A stretch of 64,000 nt of DNA from Oryzias latipes (GCF_002234675.1 NC_019877.2:24633519-24697518), one strand, 5' to 3'. Shown: positions 34,780 to 46,393, counted from the first letter of the stretch. Program-made: numbers and translations. The notes: generated by a model not told the origin, from the sequence alone.

Positions 34780-35005
34780 CATCAGTCCTCATCATCATTC
34801 ATCATCATCATCATAAGCAATACCTAACCTGATAATAATGTCACCTGACCTGATGACATCATCAGTTATCATCATCATCAGTCATTATGAGTCATCAGTC
34901 ATCATCATTCATCATCATTCATCTTCATCCTCAGTCATCATCATCATCAAAAGCAAGACCTAACCTGACAATAATGTCACCTGACCTGATGACATCATCA
35001 GCAGA
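34780..35005. repeat. (CAT)n with a 49-bp duplicated block upstream of the coiled-coil gene
   Basis: 34817-34865 and 34953-35001 are near-identical 49-bp blocks, both containing ATAATGTCACCTGACCTGAT and TGACATCATC, embedded in degenerate ATC/CAT trinucleotides. The block lies about 270-450 bp upstream of the coding start at 34549, so it could sit in a promoter. Confidence 0.7.
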
Positions 35006-35009
35006 TTGG

Positions 35010-35985
35010 GTCATGTTTTTTAAACGTTACTTTATTTCAAATGTCAAGAAGAAGAAATGGGAAAAGTAAATAAAAATAATCAAATCTCTTTCTTTTTCTC
35101 TTCCTCTATTGGTTTGTTTCTATTTCTGCTCTTTTCTGTTTTGTCTCCACAGGTTTACTGGATTGCTGGTGGATTCTGCATTTCATCTACACTTCCTCTG
35201 ACTGGATTTCAGACTGATTTTTACCAGCTCTTACTCACTAGTTCATTAGCAAACGTCTAACATCTTTGTCTATTTTAGATAGCAGCACATACAACATGAT
35301 AAAGAAATTATTAACATTTAGTCTCAAGAATGACATGTGTTCCTAATTATTTTGGGTAGATTTAACCGGTTTTCTTCAAGCTCCACTACATATATTTTTA
35401 GCCAAATCGTTCCCAGTGGTCTTCGTCTTTTGTTTTTTATCTTATTACACGCTTTAGGCATCCAAATTTTTACTATTGTTATTTTTACCAGTGAACAGAT
35501 CTCTACTTTCATCCATCCATCATTCCACTGCTAAACAAATGCATTATAAATAATTCCTATGATAAATAAAATGCATTTTTGTCCCAGCAACAAGCCCTCA
35601 CCTCACTCATCTTGCTCCCACTTGACGGCTCAGGTGTTCCAGGAGAGGGCACCTCCTGCATCTAATGCAGGCATTGGTGTAGCAGGTGGAGCTCAGAGCC
35701 ACGGAGGCACTGTAGCATTAAGAGCCCCCACAGGCAAAAAGCACTATGGTGTGAGTAATAAAAAAGTGCAACAATGTCTGGATGGTGTTTGATATTCAGC
35801 TGATGTCCATTCATTGTGTATTGATGAGCTGGATACAGCATGCTCATCTAGCCAGGCAGAGACGGATGCTGACTGCTGAGCAGCTGCTGCAGTCTGATCC
35901 TTTCCTTGTTCTGCAGCTTCACCTGCAGGTGACAGATCACAGCCATCTTTGTTTCCAGGCCTAAGCATCACTACAGGAGCACACT
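35010..35985. other. Intergenic, no gene seen
   Basis: AT-rich to 35580, then about 400 bp of more balanced composition (35590-35980) with no recognisable product in any frame. Confidence 0.4.
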
Positions 35986-35989
35986 ACTT

Positions 35990-36199
35990 CCCTTGTGCTA
36001 TCTTATATGACCCCCCCCCCCCCTTCCATTGACGTGTTCTCCCTACCATGATGAAGGTGGATACAGGTGGAAAAATTTCATGTAATCCATGGACACCAGT
36101 GAAGATCACAAATCATTGAAGAAAAAAGGTTCAGAGCACTGTCTAGTGGGTCTACATGACCCAACTCTCAACGTTAAAGTGCCTAGGTTAGCACAAGGG
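35990..36199 (+). mobile_element. piggyBac-type MITE, uninterrupted copy
   Basis: The ends are CCCTTGTGCTATCTTA and TTAGCACAAGGG. The right flank is TTAC, a one-base variant of TTAA. The internal site that carries hAT insertions in other copies is intact here (CTGTCTAGTGGGTCTACATG), so this copy serves as an empty-site control. Confidence 0.85.
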
Positions 36200-36694
36200 T
36201 TACATGAAGGCAAACATCCACAACTCAACAACTTGAAACAGAAAAAGGTAAATTAGAAATCTCTAGATTATCACAGAGTGTGCTCGATATCTATTCAAGA
36301 GTCATCTGACACACCAGGTTTAAGCCATTTTAGGACTTAAAGTAATCTGTTCGCGGAAAAGTAATCCTGGACGTTTGGTAGGCCTAGTCCTCCTGTCTTT
36401 AAATTCTGTGGTAGTTTACCTTTCCAAAGGAATTGGGAGATAAATGAGTCTAATGATTTGAACCAAGTGGTTGGAGGTTTGGAAGGAATCCTTGAAAACA
36501 GATAGTTAATTTTGGGAAGAATCTGCATTTTATGGTTGCAACTCTCCCTTTTAGGTAAACGGGTAGAGTTTTCCTGGTTTAGCCGGGATGGATCAGAAAG
36601 CCTAGAAGAATCATTTATACCTCAGAACCTTATATTGCCTGATTGTAATTTAATGAATTGGTTTGGAAAGTTACAATTAATTGGGTCTAATGAT

Positions 36695-37370
36695 TAATGA
36701 TTGGAAGAGCAACAGCACTGCCGTGTACAAGAAGGCCAGCAGCAGACTCCATTTCCTGAGGAGGCTGAGGTCCTTCAACGTCTGCAGCAAGATGCTTAAG
36801 ATCTTTTACCAGTCTGTTGTGGCCAGCACTCTGTTCTTCTCGGTGGTCTGCTAGGGGGGGCAGCATATCTGCCAGGGACAGTAATAGACTTAACAAAGTG
36901 ATCCGAAGAGCTGGCTCCGTAATCGGTTGTAAAATGGACACATTTGAATCTGTGATGGAGAGGAGGACTTTAAATGAGCTCCTATCCATCATGGATAATC
37001 CTGAGCATCCTCTCCATCCTGTACTGGATGGTCAGCGGAGCTCCTTCTCCAACAGACTAAGGCAGCTTCGCTGTCACACAAACTGCTTCAGGAGATCTTT
37101 CATACCTCACTCCATTGGACTCTAGAACTTGTCATCCATGTGCAATAGATAAAGTCATTTATGGTCTGTCTGTTTTTCTCTCCTGATGTGGCACGCAATA
37201 CAATTGTTCTTAATCACAGATGTTTCTTTCCGATTGATTGTTCTAGTTCTCTGTTTTCGTCTATTGTGTGTATGTTTGTATCTTGAGCCTAACGCCGACG
37301 CTGCAACAACCCAATTTCCCAAGCTGGGATCAATAAAGTATCTTTATCTTATCTTATCTTAGCAGAATTG
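36695..37370 (+). mobile_element. L2-like LINE 3' end inserted in L1
   Basis: The plus strand encodes SRLHFLRRLRSFNVCSKMLK, FYQSVVASTLFFSVVC, DSNRLNKVIRRAGSVIG, ERRTLNELLSIMDNPEHPL and NRLRQLRCHTNCFRRSFIP, the C-terminal end of a fish L2-like ORF2 with one stop. The 3' UTR ends GGATCAATAAAGTATC followed by TTATC repeats. It is 5'-truncated. Confidence 0.88.
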
Positions 37371-37640
37371 TGCTCTTAGTCCAATTTATGGAGTATAACA
37401 AAACTGATGAGAATTTATTAATCAAGGAGATAGTTTTGCAAGTGGAAGCTTGTGAATTTCGACTAAATAATAAAACATCATCTGCATAAAGACTTATTTT
37501 GTGTTCTACATTTCTGGACTGAATGCCTTCAGTGTCTTGACTTTGCCTAATTGCAGTAGCTAGAGGTTCAATAAATAGTGCAAATAAAGACGGATATAGT
37601 AGACATCCTTGTCTGGTTCTCTTTGTAAGTTAAAGCTTAA

Positions 37641-38011
37641 CCCTTGTGCCACCTTAGATGACCCCCCCTTACATTGACGTGTTCTCCCTACCATGATAAA
37701 GGTGGAAAGATTTCATGTAATCCATGGACACCAGTGAAGATCACATATTGAAGAAAAAAGGTTCAGAGCACTGTCTAGTGCAGACGTGGGCACTGAGGGC
37801 CGCATTCCTGCATGTTTTCCAGCATACCCTGCTCTGGCATGTTCTAATTGGCTGGACACACCTGAAGCAGGTAATCAGCCATGAGTAGGGCAAGACTATC
37901 TGGAAATCATGCAGACACACCGGCCCTCGAGGCCTGGAACTGCCCACCCCTGGTCTAGTGGGTCTAGATTACCCAACTCCCAATGGTAAAGTGCCTAGGA
38001 TAACACAAGGG
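37641..38011 (+). mobile_element. piggyBac-type MITE carrying a 172-bp hAT MITE
   Basis: The left end is flanked by TTAA (37637-37640) and begins CCCTTGTGCCACC; the right end is AACACAAGGG, followed by TAAA. It is inserted in the L1 and is interrupted at 37781-37952. Confidence 0.88.
37781..37952. mobile_element. 172-bp hAT MITE nested in piggyBac MITE
   Basis: The ends CAGACGTGGGCA and TGCCCACCCCTG are inverted repeats. The flanks are the exact 8-bp duplication GTCTAGTG (37773-37780 and 37953-37960). There is no coding content. Confidence 0.9.
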
Positions 38012-38670
38012 TAAAAGATGTTTGATAATTTGTTCTGACAGGAGTGTTTGCAGAGGCAACTAATATTTTAATCCAGTCAATAAAGGATGGTCAAAATCCA
38101 AATGCATTCAAGGTGCCTATTAGGAATTTCCAGTTGACCCGATCAAATGCCTTTTTTGCATCCAGTGACACAATGGTTGCTTCTTGGTTATTGATAGTTG
38201 TATAATCTATGAGGTTGATTAATCTGTGTTAGTAGATGAATTTCTACCCCTTGTAAAGCCTGTTTGGTCAGGATGTATGAGAGAAGAACCTACCTTATCC
38301 AGCTTTCCTGCCAAAGCTTTGCAGATTATTTTTTAGATCTGCATTAATCAGCGATAGGGGTCGACAGCTGGATGGTGATGTGGGATCTTGCCCAGGTTTC
38401 AGAAGTAAAAAAATATTGGCAGAGTTTATATTTGGAGGTAGAAATTTTTTTTCCTTAATTTCTGTTGTCATTCTAAGGGAAGTGGGAGCTAAAGTTGACC
38501 AAAACTGAAGTTCTGCTGGGAAGCCGTCTGGTCTTGGGGCTTTTTTGCTAGCCATGTTAGTTAGTGCTTCTTTTTCAGCAAGAGGAGAGTCTAGGGCTGT
38601 AATTTGTTCTTCCATTGGTCTGGGCAAATCAACGCTTTTGAGAAATTTACTAATTTGTCATTGTCAGGAG

Positions 38671-39454
38671 CAATGAGTTATATCACTAGAGGAGACATCA
38701 TGTGGTTCCTCATGGGAGGAGAGCACCGCCATCTTGGTGAGGTCAAGTTACTGCTGCAGTGAATGCATGTGAACACATTTTTTGCATAATACCAATTCAT
38801 CGTTTGGGTTTCAACTGAAAAAATTAGAAAAATGAGTCCATGAAGGAGGAAGGTATATCATTTCACAGGTAAGTATTTTAATATTTTTTTCTTTTAAGGC
38901 TGCAGGGGCTTCATTAATAGAACACATGTTGACATGCATGATGCTGCAGGGCTATTATCAACATGCTGCATGATGTACATTTATTTTGCTGTCAATATAA
39001 ATGTACATTTTATTTTGCTAAACCTGTATACAGCATACTAGGCTATTTATACAGATTTATACATTTCTGACTCAGTGACTGAACTTTTCTTGCAGGTTTC
39101 CAATGGATTCAGACTTAAGGAAAAAGTGGATCTTGGCTATCAAAAGAGTTGACCCAGATGGATCACTGTGGTACCAACTAGCAATACAGTCTGGCTGTTC
39201 AAAACATTTGTGGAAACAGATTTTGATAAGAGGCCAGATTATTTTTTAGGGTAAATCTATTGTTCACTTTTGGACTTCTTTTGATGATGATGATGATGAT
39301 TATTATTATTATTATTATTACTATTATTACTATTATTACTATTATTATTATTATTGTTAATAATAATAATAATATAATTATTTTTATTATTATTTATTGA
39401 CTTATTATTTATTTATTATTTATTGTTTGTATTGACTTACTATTGATTTATTAA

Positions 39455-39517
<63 letters not shown>

Positions 39518-39944
39518 ATTATTGTTGGGTTTTTCTAAATAATTTAATTTGCATGTCAAAGAGGTCTAAAACGTCTAAATGTTTAGAAATTAATTTTTTA
39601 ATTAATTCTTTCTAATAATTTTTTTATTTGTAAGAAGTCCTGCAACAATGCATTTTCATTCAAGTTTGAGCTTTTAAGGCTGACTTTTTCTCTTCTTTAA
39701 CAACAACAAATGATGTATCTATATATACATTATATACATAAAATATAATATATTTATATATATGTATAAATATATTTAAATATAAAAATATATACAGTTT
39801 ATAAAAGCTACTTAGACACCACTAAAATCAATGGAAATCAATGTCATGTGGGCGTTGTCGACCTCACCAAGATGGTGTCGTGCACCACCACCGTCGGCCA
39901 GGCTTCTAAAGCGGGCGTGTCTCCTCTAGTGATATAAATCATTG
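38671..39944 (+). mobile_element. P-element-like THAP transposon, non-autonomous (1,274 bp)
   Basis: The left end CAATGAGTTATATCACTAGA and the inverted right end TCTAGTGATATAAATCATTG form about 26-bp TIRs with two mismatches, flanked by the exact 8-bp duplication GTCAGGAG (38663-38670 and 39945-39952). A second inverted pair lies inside (ATCTTGGTGAGGTC and GACCTCACCAAGAT). An acceptor TTCTTGCAG at 39095 opens an exon encoding a THAP-type DNA-binding domain segment (KKWILAIKRVDPDGSLW, then CSKH); a one-base deletion after CSKH moves the rest (FVETDFDKRPDYF) to another frame. No transposase catalytic part remains. The P superfamily makes 8-bp duplications and has THAP N-termini. It is inserted in L1 ORF2. 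Confidence 0.85.
39285..39520. repeat. (ATT)n microsatellite inside the THAP transposon
   Basis: About 235 bp of ATT/TTA units with interruptions, within the interior of the P-element-like copy. Confidence 0.9.
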
Positions 39945-40757
39945 GTCAGGAGGATCTTTTTTGGAGATTTCTTTTGTTGTAATGACCTTCAGCCAATCAA
40001 TGGGTTTCAACAGTAGCCCCACAATAAAAGGTCCGTTCAATTTTTTTCTATGGACCTACAACCGACGGGAGCCCAAATATTTTATGGTTCAGTCCAGCGG
40101 TAATGGTTCCATTTTATAATAGAAACTCTGGACTAGGGATGGGTAACGAGCCCCGGTATTGAACGAGCCCCGGGGCAACATTCTTCAAGACCGCAGTATC
40201 GCTAAGAACTGACCTGAAAGGTTCTGCTATCGGTACTGGAGAAGTCGCTTTTGTTTGTGTCCCATAAAATATAAACATTATCTGACATATTTAACTCACC
40301 ATGTCAGTCAATTTTCCGTTAAGTAATGATGATCTTAATGTCGCTATTCTCGCTGAAGAGGAGAGGTCTGTCTGGTTACTTGTGTGCAGGGGGGGCGGGG
40401 CTGTTGTTGAGACAGCACGCGGCGCGCGCACACAGGAATGCCACCAAGATATACGATGGCGGAAAGACCTAAACGGTCCAAATGCGGCTCTTTGTGGTTT
40501 AGTAAAATAACCGTCATGTTCTCAGATTGTCGTGGTCCCTTTAACACCGTCAGGCAGGAGGAAGAGAGCAGCGTAAACGCGCAGGGGGCGTGTCTACAGC
40601 TGTGAACGCCGACCAAAGTCTGTTTTGGGATGGAAAGTTTTTTCTGGAAAGACAGTCAGTGGCGATATCGTAGGGGACACGTGAGTGCCCCAAAAAATCC
40701 TTTTATCCTTTTACCCCCCTAGACCAAAACCACCCATTTCCACGTAAAATGAATTAA

Positions 40758-41802
40758 CCCTTGTGCTATCTTGATGACCCCCCCTTCCATTGAGGTGTTC
40801 TCCCTACCATGACAAAGGTGGATAAAGGTGGAAAGATTTCATGTAATCCATGGACACCAGTGAAGATCACAAATCATTGAAGAAAAAAGGTTCAGAGCTC
40901 TGTCTAGTGGGTCTAGATCAGTGTTTTTCAACCAGTGTGTGCCGTGGGAAATTGTCCTCATTACCTGATTTAACAACATTTTCCATCTCCAGGATTTCAG
41001 CTCTTTGTTCATCCAAACAGGTCCTGATAAAACACTAAGAAATTAGCTATATAAAAGATCATAAAATATTTTTTTGTTTGTGTTTATTTGATTCTATTAA
41101 AAGCATTTTGATAAGAATGACGGTACCACGATTTAGCAGCAACTAAAGCGTTTTCTGAAAAGTTTACTTTAACTGTTAAACTTTAACTGTCTCCACCAAT
41201 CATTCTTGGATTCTTAATCACATGTCATCAGTCTGACCAATCAGAAGTGGTTAAAGTCTTCACTTCCTTGTTCAGATTCTGCTCATAAAGTCTCTCAGTT
41301 CCAACAAAAATACCAGCTAAAGCTCGTCTTTAGCGGTGTAGCTTTCTACAGAATCCGGTGTCAGACCGTGGAACAAGAGAACAAAACCATGAAGCTCAGA
41401 GAAGAGAGACTGTCTGCCACACTACATCTCCCATTATGCATTGTGTTAAAAGTGACAGCGTGAGTGTTTCGGCGCACGAGTCTCTCCTCTTAACGTCTTG
41501 GATCAACAGCTTTCAAAAAGTTTTTAAATCTTCTAACTTAGCTTTTATTACATCTATTAGAAAAAACAGCTGCAACTTCCAGCTTTTACTGCCACAATTA
41601 TCACAAAAATGCATGTGAGATCATGGAGGGACTGTGGATCAATACAGACTGTTTTTATCCTTTTTTTTTTTTTTTTTTTGAATGTTGGTGTGCCGCGGGA
41701 TTTTTGTCAAGGTTAAAGTGTGCCGTGGCTCAAAAAAGGTTGAAAAACACTGGTCTAGATGACCCAACTCCCAACGTTAAAGTGCTTAGGATAGCACAAG
41801 GG
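40758..41802 (+). mobile_element. piggyBac-type MITE with nested hAT (family H2)
   Basis: The ends CCCTTGTGCTATCTTG and GGATAGCACAAGGG are inverted repeats flanked by TTAA on both sides (40754-40757 and 41803-41806), the piggyBac hallmark. The element body is about 210 bp and is interrupted by the hAT copy at 40919-41752. Confidence 0.92.
40919..41752 (+). mobile_element. Non-autonomous hAT, family H2 copy 1 (834 bp)
   Basis: The TIRs CAGTGTTTTTCAACC and GGTTGAAAAACACTG are flanked by the exact 8-bp duplication GTCTAGAT (40911-40918 and 41753-41760). The subterminal sequence carries repeated GTGTGCCGTGG-like words. The interior holds ACTACATCTCCCATTATGCA (41421-41440), a strong ZNF143/THAP11-type motif. 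There is no transposase. Confidence 0.92.
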
Positions 41803-42484
41803 TTAAATGTGCGTCAGGGCGCCCCCACTATCATGTCACCTTGCTGCTATGATGACCGAATGTTGCGCTGTCTGTGTAGAACACGCTGGAGGGGGGGTTG
41901 CACGCGGGGGAAAACAACGACAGGTAGAGAGGCGGGGGCGGGGCTTTGACTCACCGCTTATGATTCCAGACAAACTAAAAGCTGCTTCCTCATAAAACAT
42001 AGTTGTTATTCATTAAATTAATATAAAATATTTGACTTACTGGATTTAAAGAAAAAATATTTATAGATGGAGTCTGCATCAAAGTGAATCTGTTTCCATC
42101 ATCTCATTCATCTTAACTCTGGTTGTTTGACAGACAGAAAAGTCCATTCAAGGTTGTGGAAAATGGACAAAAGATAAAAGGAAACATCACGCTCATAAAG
42201 AATACAAATAACTAAATAAATATCCTGACAGCATTTTGAATCAATACAAGTATTGTCAAATGAACTATCGTGATTTATCGGCAAAAACATTTTTTCTTAC
42301 ACATCTAGTGTTGGGGCTCCCTGTGCTTTCATCTCAGTGAGAAACTGATCCAAATGTCTCTTTGAGAGGTTTAGGTTGCCGAGCCCTGGTCTAACACATC
42401 CACGTGCATTCCAGGTTTGTATTGGAACATTTTCATGTATGAAGTAAAATGTTTTGTTAATAAAAACAACGTTTCATAATGAGG

Positions 42485-42800
42485 TAATTAGATTAGATTT
42501 GCTTTATAGTCATTGTCCGTTGTACAATGAGATTGAAGCAATAAATAAATAATAATGAAATAAAATACTTCATGTTTTAATCTGTTGTTTATGTATTTTT
42601 TGTCCTCAAAAGTATTGTATTGGGGTCCTGTTTATGAGTGAAGGAAGGTTGGAGCGTGAGATTGACAGGTGTATTGGTGCGGCCTCCGACGTTATGCGGT
42701 GGCTGTACCCGTTCATTGTGGTGAAGAGAGCTGAGCAAGAAAGCAAAGCTTTCAATTGACCGGTTGAGTTTTGTTCCGTGGTCATGAGCTCTGAACCAAC
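42485..42800 (+). mobile_element. LINE ORF2 fragment
   Basis: 42640-42790 reads RRLEREIDRCIGAASDVMRW, LYPFIVVKRAEQESKAFN, stop, PVEFCSVVMSSE, a widespread fish LINE segment (normally ...GAASAxMRxLYRSVVVKRELSxKAKLSI...). A premature stop is present. The LINE-like 3' tail text TTTATAGTCATTGTCCGTTG lies at about 42500. Confidence 0.75.
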
Positions 42801-42899
42801 AGAGCGAAGTCCAGTTACAGCACCGCCCTCTGAACTGCTTTGCAGAACTTTTCAACTTTCTCTCACTGTAGACACACACACTGCATGTTGGCACCACAC

Positions 42900-44715
42900 A
42901 CGCAACAAACACACTTACACAGAGGAAGCCCGGGGTGGGGGGCTCTGCTGCTTGGCCGCAGCGGGGCCCGCCACCCCACTGGAGACCTCCCATTTTACCT
43001 GCAGCACACACACCCCACACCCACACCACAATACACAGGTAGGATCGGGGAGGGGTGGCTGGTCTTCACCCGGCTGGTCCTCTCGGGGTGGCCTGGCATG
43101 TGGGGACCCTGCTAGCCGAGGCGGTGGCGGTCCTGGGGGGTCGGTGGGCTGGAGGGGGTTACTGTGTAGCGACGGGGGGCAGGGGGAAACCAGAAGATTG
43201 TGTCTGTGTGTGAAAGTGCATGGGTGGGACAGGCTTGGGGGCTGCCGCTGGGCCTCACTCTCCCTTTTGCAGAGTGGGAAGGGCAGCGGGGGGAGGGGGT
43301 AGATAAGGGAGGAAGGGTTGAGGGACATGTTGGGTGGGGGGGCTGTAGAGGGTAGTGTAGTGTGGAGGAGGTAGGCGTGAAGCTGTGGTTGCGTTGTGAT
43401 CTTTGGGCTGCCTGGGTTGGGCACCGGGGCTGACCTGCGGAGACGAGGCTCCGGCTGGGTGGGCGGGGGCTCCTGGGCCCTCTGGGCCCTGGTCTTGTCC
43501 TTGGCCCGCGTCTCGGTGTCCAGAGCCCGGTCGCCCAAACGGCTGCCGCCCGGTTCCCTCGGAGCGCACCTGTCCCTGACGCTGGGCTGGACTATGCCTC
43601 CCTGTGCCAGAGGGGTCCCTGTAGGGGGGCATCCTCTGTACCTGGCTGGGTGGGTGGGCGGTCCCCCCCTACTCGGGCAGCGTGGGTCCTGTCGTAGGGG
43701 ACGCTCCTGGTACGGGGGTCTCCCGCTCTCTCCTGGTCTGGCTCGGGAGGATCTGGTTCCCCTTATGATCACATGGTTCACTTTGTCAGGGTGCATGTAG
43801 CTCCACCCCCCCGTGCACACTCCTCCCTATCTGCTTAATCTCTCCTCATAACAGTGGATTGATGGACAGATATCTTCAGCTTATCTTAGTGTCAGAATTT
43901 CACGTTTGAATGTAATATTTGTCTTTCTGCAGATCTAGTATATATTTTTCTGTCATGACGCTCAAGGCGTGAGAACCCAGATGCTGGAACCCAGAAGGAA
44001 GACAGGTGAGTTTTTGGTGAGAACAGGTTTACTGATTCTCCAGGGCTGGTAGTAGTTGTGGCTGAATGAGGTCCGGTCTTGACGGCGGCTGGTGGTGTGG
44101 CTGGAGGGCTTAGAGCGGTGAGTGTGATCCGAGAGGTCTTCAGGTTTTCCTGAGAGCAACAGAGTGGAAGGCAGCGCTGACGTCACTCGAGAGGTGTTGG
44201 TATCCTGGGACAAAGAGCGAGAACTAATGCTAGGCTGAGAGCAAGGCATGAGCATTAGAGCTTAAACCGAGAACCAGGCTTAGTCACCATAAGGGGCAAC
44301 GAACTGGCGTTGAACTAATGAGTGAGGTCTCCTTTTAAGCAGCATGGCAGATGAGGTGAGTGAAGTCAGCTGGTGGCAATCAGGGAGCAGAGCAGGCAGG
44401 GCTGGAGGGGGAGGAGCCTGACAGGCACCGTGACAATTTCACAGTTTAAAATAATCCAAATTAGCAACTCAGCACTTGTATCCCCCCTCTTTCCCCTTTA
44501 ATAGAAAGAACTTGTATTTATACTTAAAACAAAAAAATGTAAAAAATAAATCAAAATAATAAACAAACAGAAATGGGTTCATACAAATGTACACCCTGTT
44601 TATCTGAGGATTCATAACCTCTCTTTGTGATAATAAATCCTGTCCAACACAAAAGGCCTTCAGCTCTCATCTGTTTGCTCAGTTATTGGACAGAGTTGGA
44701 CAAGTAAAAAAAAAA
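42900..44715 (-). repeat. GC-rich dispersed repeat, copy 2
   Basis: The right edge (44580-44712) is the reverse complement of about 955-1090, and the centre (42920-43820) is GC-rich like 1410-1920, so this is the opposite-strand relative of the 1-2 kb repeat. Long proline-rich frames on both strands here are compositional. A solo LTR at 43951-44435 interrupts it. Confidence 0.5.
43951..44435 (-). mobile_element. Solo LTR (485 bp)
   Basis: It starts TGTCATGACG and ends CACCGTGACA, i.e. TG...CA boundaries with a short inverted repeat. The flanks are TTTTC and ATTTC, a 5-bp duplication with one mismatch. The minus-strand text (TCCTCCCCCTCCAGCCCTGC, GCTTAAAAGGAGACC) is typical of fish retroelement LTRs. 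No internal pol sequence is adjacent. The family was not assigned. Confidence 0.75.
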
Positions 44716-45014
44716 AAAGAAGAATTTTACAACTTTACTTAAGTTTTTACGTGTGTGCTGCTTTTACGTAAAAATGAATGTTATACTGACATGTTATATA
44801 TGCATTTGAAAAATGCATATATATGTGCACATATATGCACGGGAAAAAAATCTATTTAGAGAAATATTGCAATATCTTATTTAGTTTAATTAAATACTTT
44901 TTAGCATATTTATAAGCAAACATGTAGTTCAGCATTTTACGTTTATGTCCCACTTGAACCCCAAAGCAGCTCTGTACCACAATAACAGTATGATCTCATG
45001 TATGATGTTCACTC

Positions 45015-45260
45015 ACTCTGCTATGTACACACCGGACATGTGATGCGTGCTCAAGAATGCAATGAACATGCTGTTAGCATACGGTGTTGACACTGGACTG
45101 TTACCACTCTGTCACTACTGTGATGCTCACATTTGGAAGAGGCTAGGCATATACACGTGGTTACATAGACTTTACATAGGAAGTGGAAGCTTCAACATGC
45201 ATTCCGAGTCCGCTGTGAATGTAGCATTAGCATGCTGCTTTTTGTTAAGCGTCCTAATGT
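45015..45260 (-). repeat. Dispersed MITE-like family B, fragment
   Basis: It contains ACACCGGACATGTGATGCGT, CGGTGTTGACACTGGACTGT and TGGAAGAGGCTAGG, matching the reverse orientation of the 22.1-kb copy and the fragment at 62.8 kb. Confidence 0.55.
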
Positions 45261-46393
45261 GAAAGGAGTCTTAGTATTCAGACTACGATTTTCATCGTCA
45301 CAAGTTTTTGAAAAATTGTGATTGTTTATGTTGGTATATATTGGGAGGTTATCAGGTTGTGACATGTGTGTCGTCATAAAATTGCATCGCCACACTCTTT
45401 CAAACACACAGCGCTGGTAAAAGCTGTGTGTAATTCATGAAATACAATACAATTTCTGTTGAAATGCGAACCTGTTCAGTAACTTTAACAGAAATGAAGG
45501 TGTGCCTTCTGATTATTGTAGATAATTGATACTGTAGTTTGCGACTCACTTCTCCAGGTCAAAAGTGCCAACACTCAGTTTGTTTGTGGCTCCTGCAAAA
45601 CTCCTGTGCTTCCCTGCAAACATCTCTTGAAGAACACTTGATGCTGTCATCCTGTCAGAGTAGATGGAGACGAGTAAAGGTGAGCACAGCGTGGTTCACA
45701 TCTGCTCAAGCCTCAGCCGACTGTCAGCCGCTGGAAGTCCTTTTCAGGCGATGACTATCCTGATCAATGTGCTAGAGTTTGATGCATTGCACTCCCGCAG
45801 CCCTGACCCCTGTCTCTTTTTTCTTTTGGTTGCTAAGCAACCCCAATCCTACATACCTGGGAGGCAGTGAGGTGGATTCCAAACAATCACACGATGAAAA
45901 GACATTTTTGACATTCACAGGAAAGAGGGAGCAGCTGGCAAGCCTTCAGTGCTGTCCTCAACAGAACTGAAGAGCTCCTGATGTTCCTCTGATGTTCAGA
46001 CCAACACCTTCTGTCCACATGAGTTTGAAGTCCTCATTGCATGGATATCAACTAAACAAGAAAGATGTTGACGTCATTGTGTGTCATCCAGCAGACATGA
46101 GGTGAAACGCTCCGGAGTTTGCGCTCCGTCTGTGATCGCGCAACACTCACATTCTGCGATTTTGACATCTGAAAACTGTGGAAAACGCGTCGAGTTGACT
46201 GAAAATGTATCTTTAACACGGATCAGTGGAAAATAATATTTACTTAATGTACGTGAGGCCGAGCCTTACTTGCCTCATCTGACCTCACGTCACTGCTGTA
46301 CAGGTTATATAATCTACTCAATGTACATTCAAGCTTTGTCACAATTTTACTAACGATCTACACCATTTCCAGGTACGCTGGGTTGCTTTACTC

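Larger units (their letters stand above)
36335..40020 (-). pseudogene. L1-type LINE ORF2 remains, broken by nested insertions
   Basis: Minus-strand L1 reverse-transcriptase blocks appear in the expected order from right to left. 38295-38627 encodes KKAPRPDGFPAELQ, FLLLKPGQDPTSPSSCRPLS and SLINADLK. SLDAKKAFDRV lies near 38150. SLYADDVLLF, the catalytic YADD, lies near 37480. 36337-36528 encodes the C-terminal MQILPKINYLFSRIP and GGLGLPNVQDYF. The copy is split by a second LINE (36695-37370), a piggyBac MITE (37641-38011) and a P-element-like transposon (38671-39944). It is dead. An L1 piece resumes after 39953. Confidence 0.85.
40138..42390. mobile_element. Possible hAT-like outer element with two nested insertions
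   Basis: It begins TAGGGATGGGTAACGAGCCC and ends with GGTTGCCGAGCCCTG, a partial inverted match. The interior is split by the piggyBac MITE at 40758-41802. No target duplication was found, so the boundaries are uncertain. Confidence 0.3.

Noticed and set aside
35590..35985. Possible Harbinger-type transposase or host exon
   Set aside because: No catalytic or DNA-binding motif could be read in any frame.
42915..43820. 301-codon proline-rich frame on the minus strand
   Set aside because: Same GC-rich repeat composition; the opposite strand is also open; no recognisable domain.
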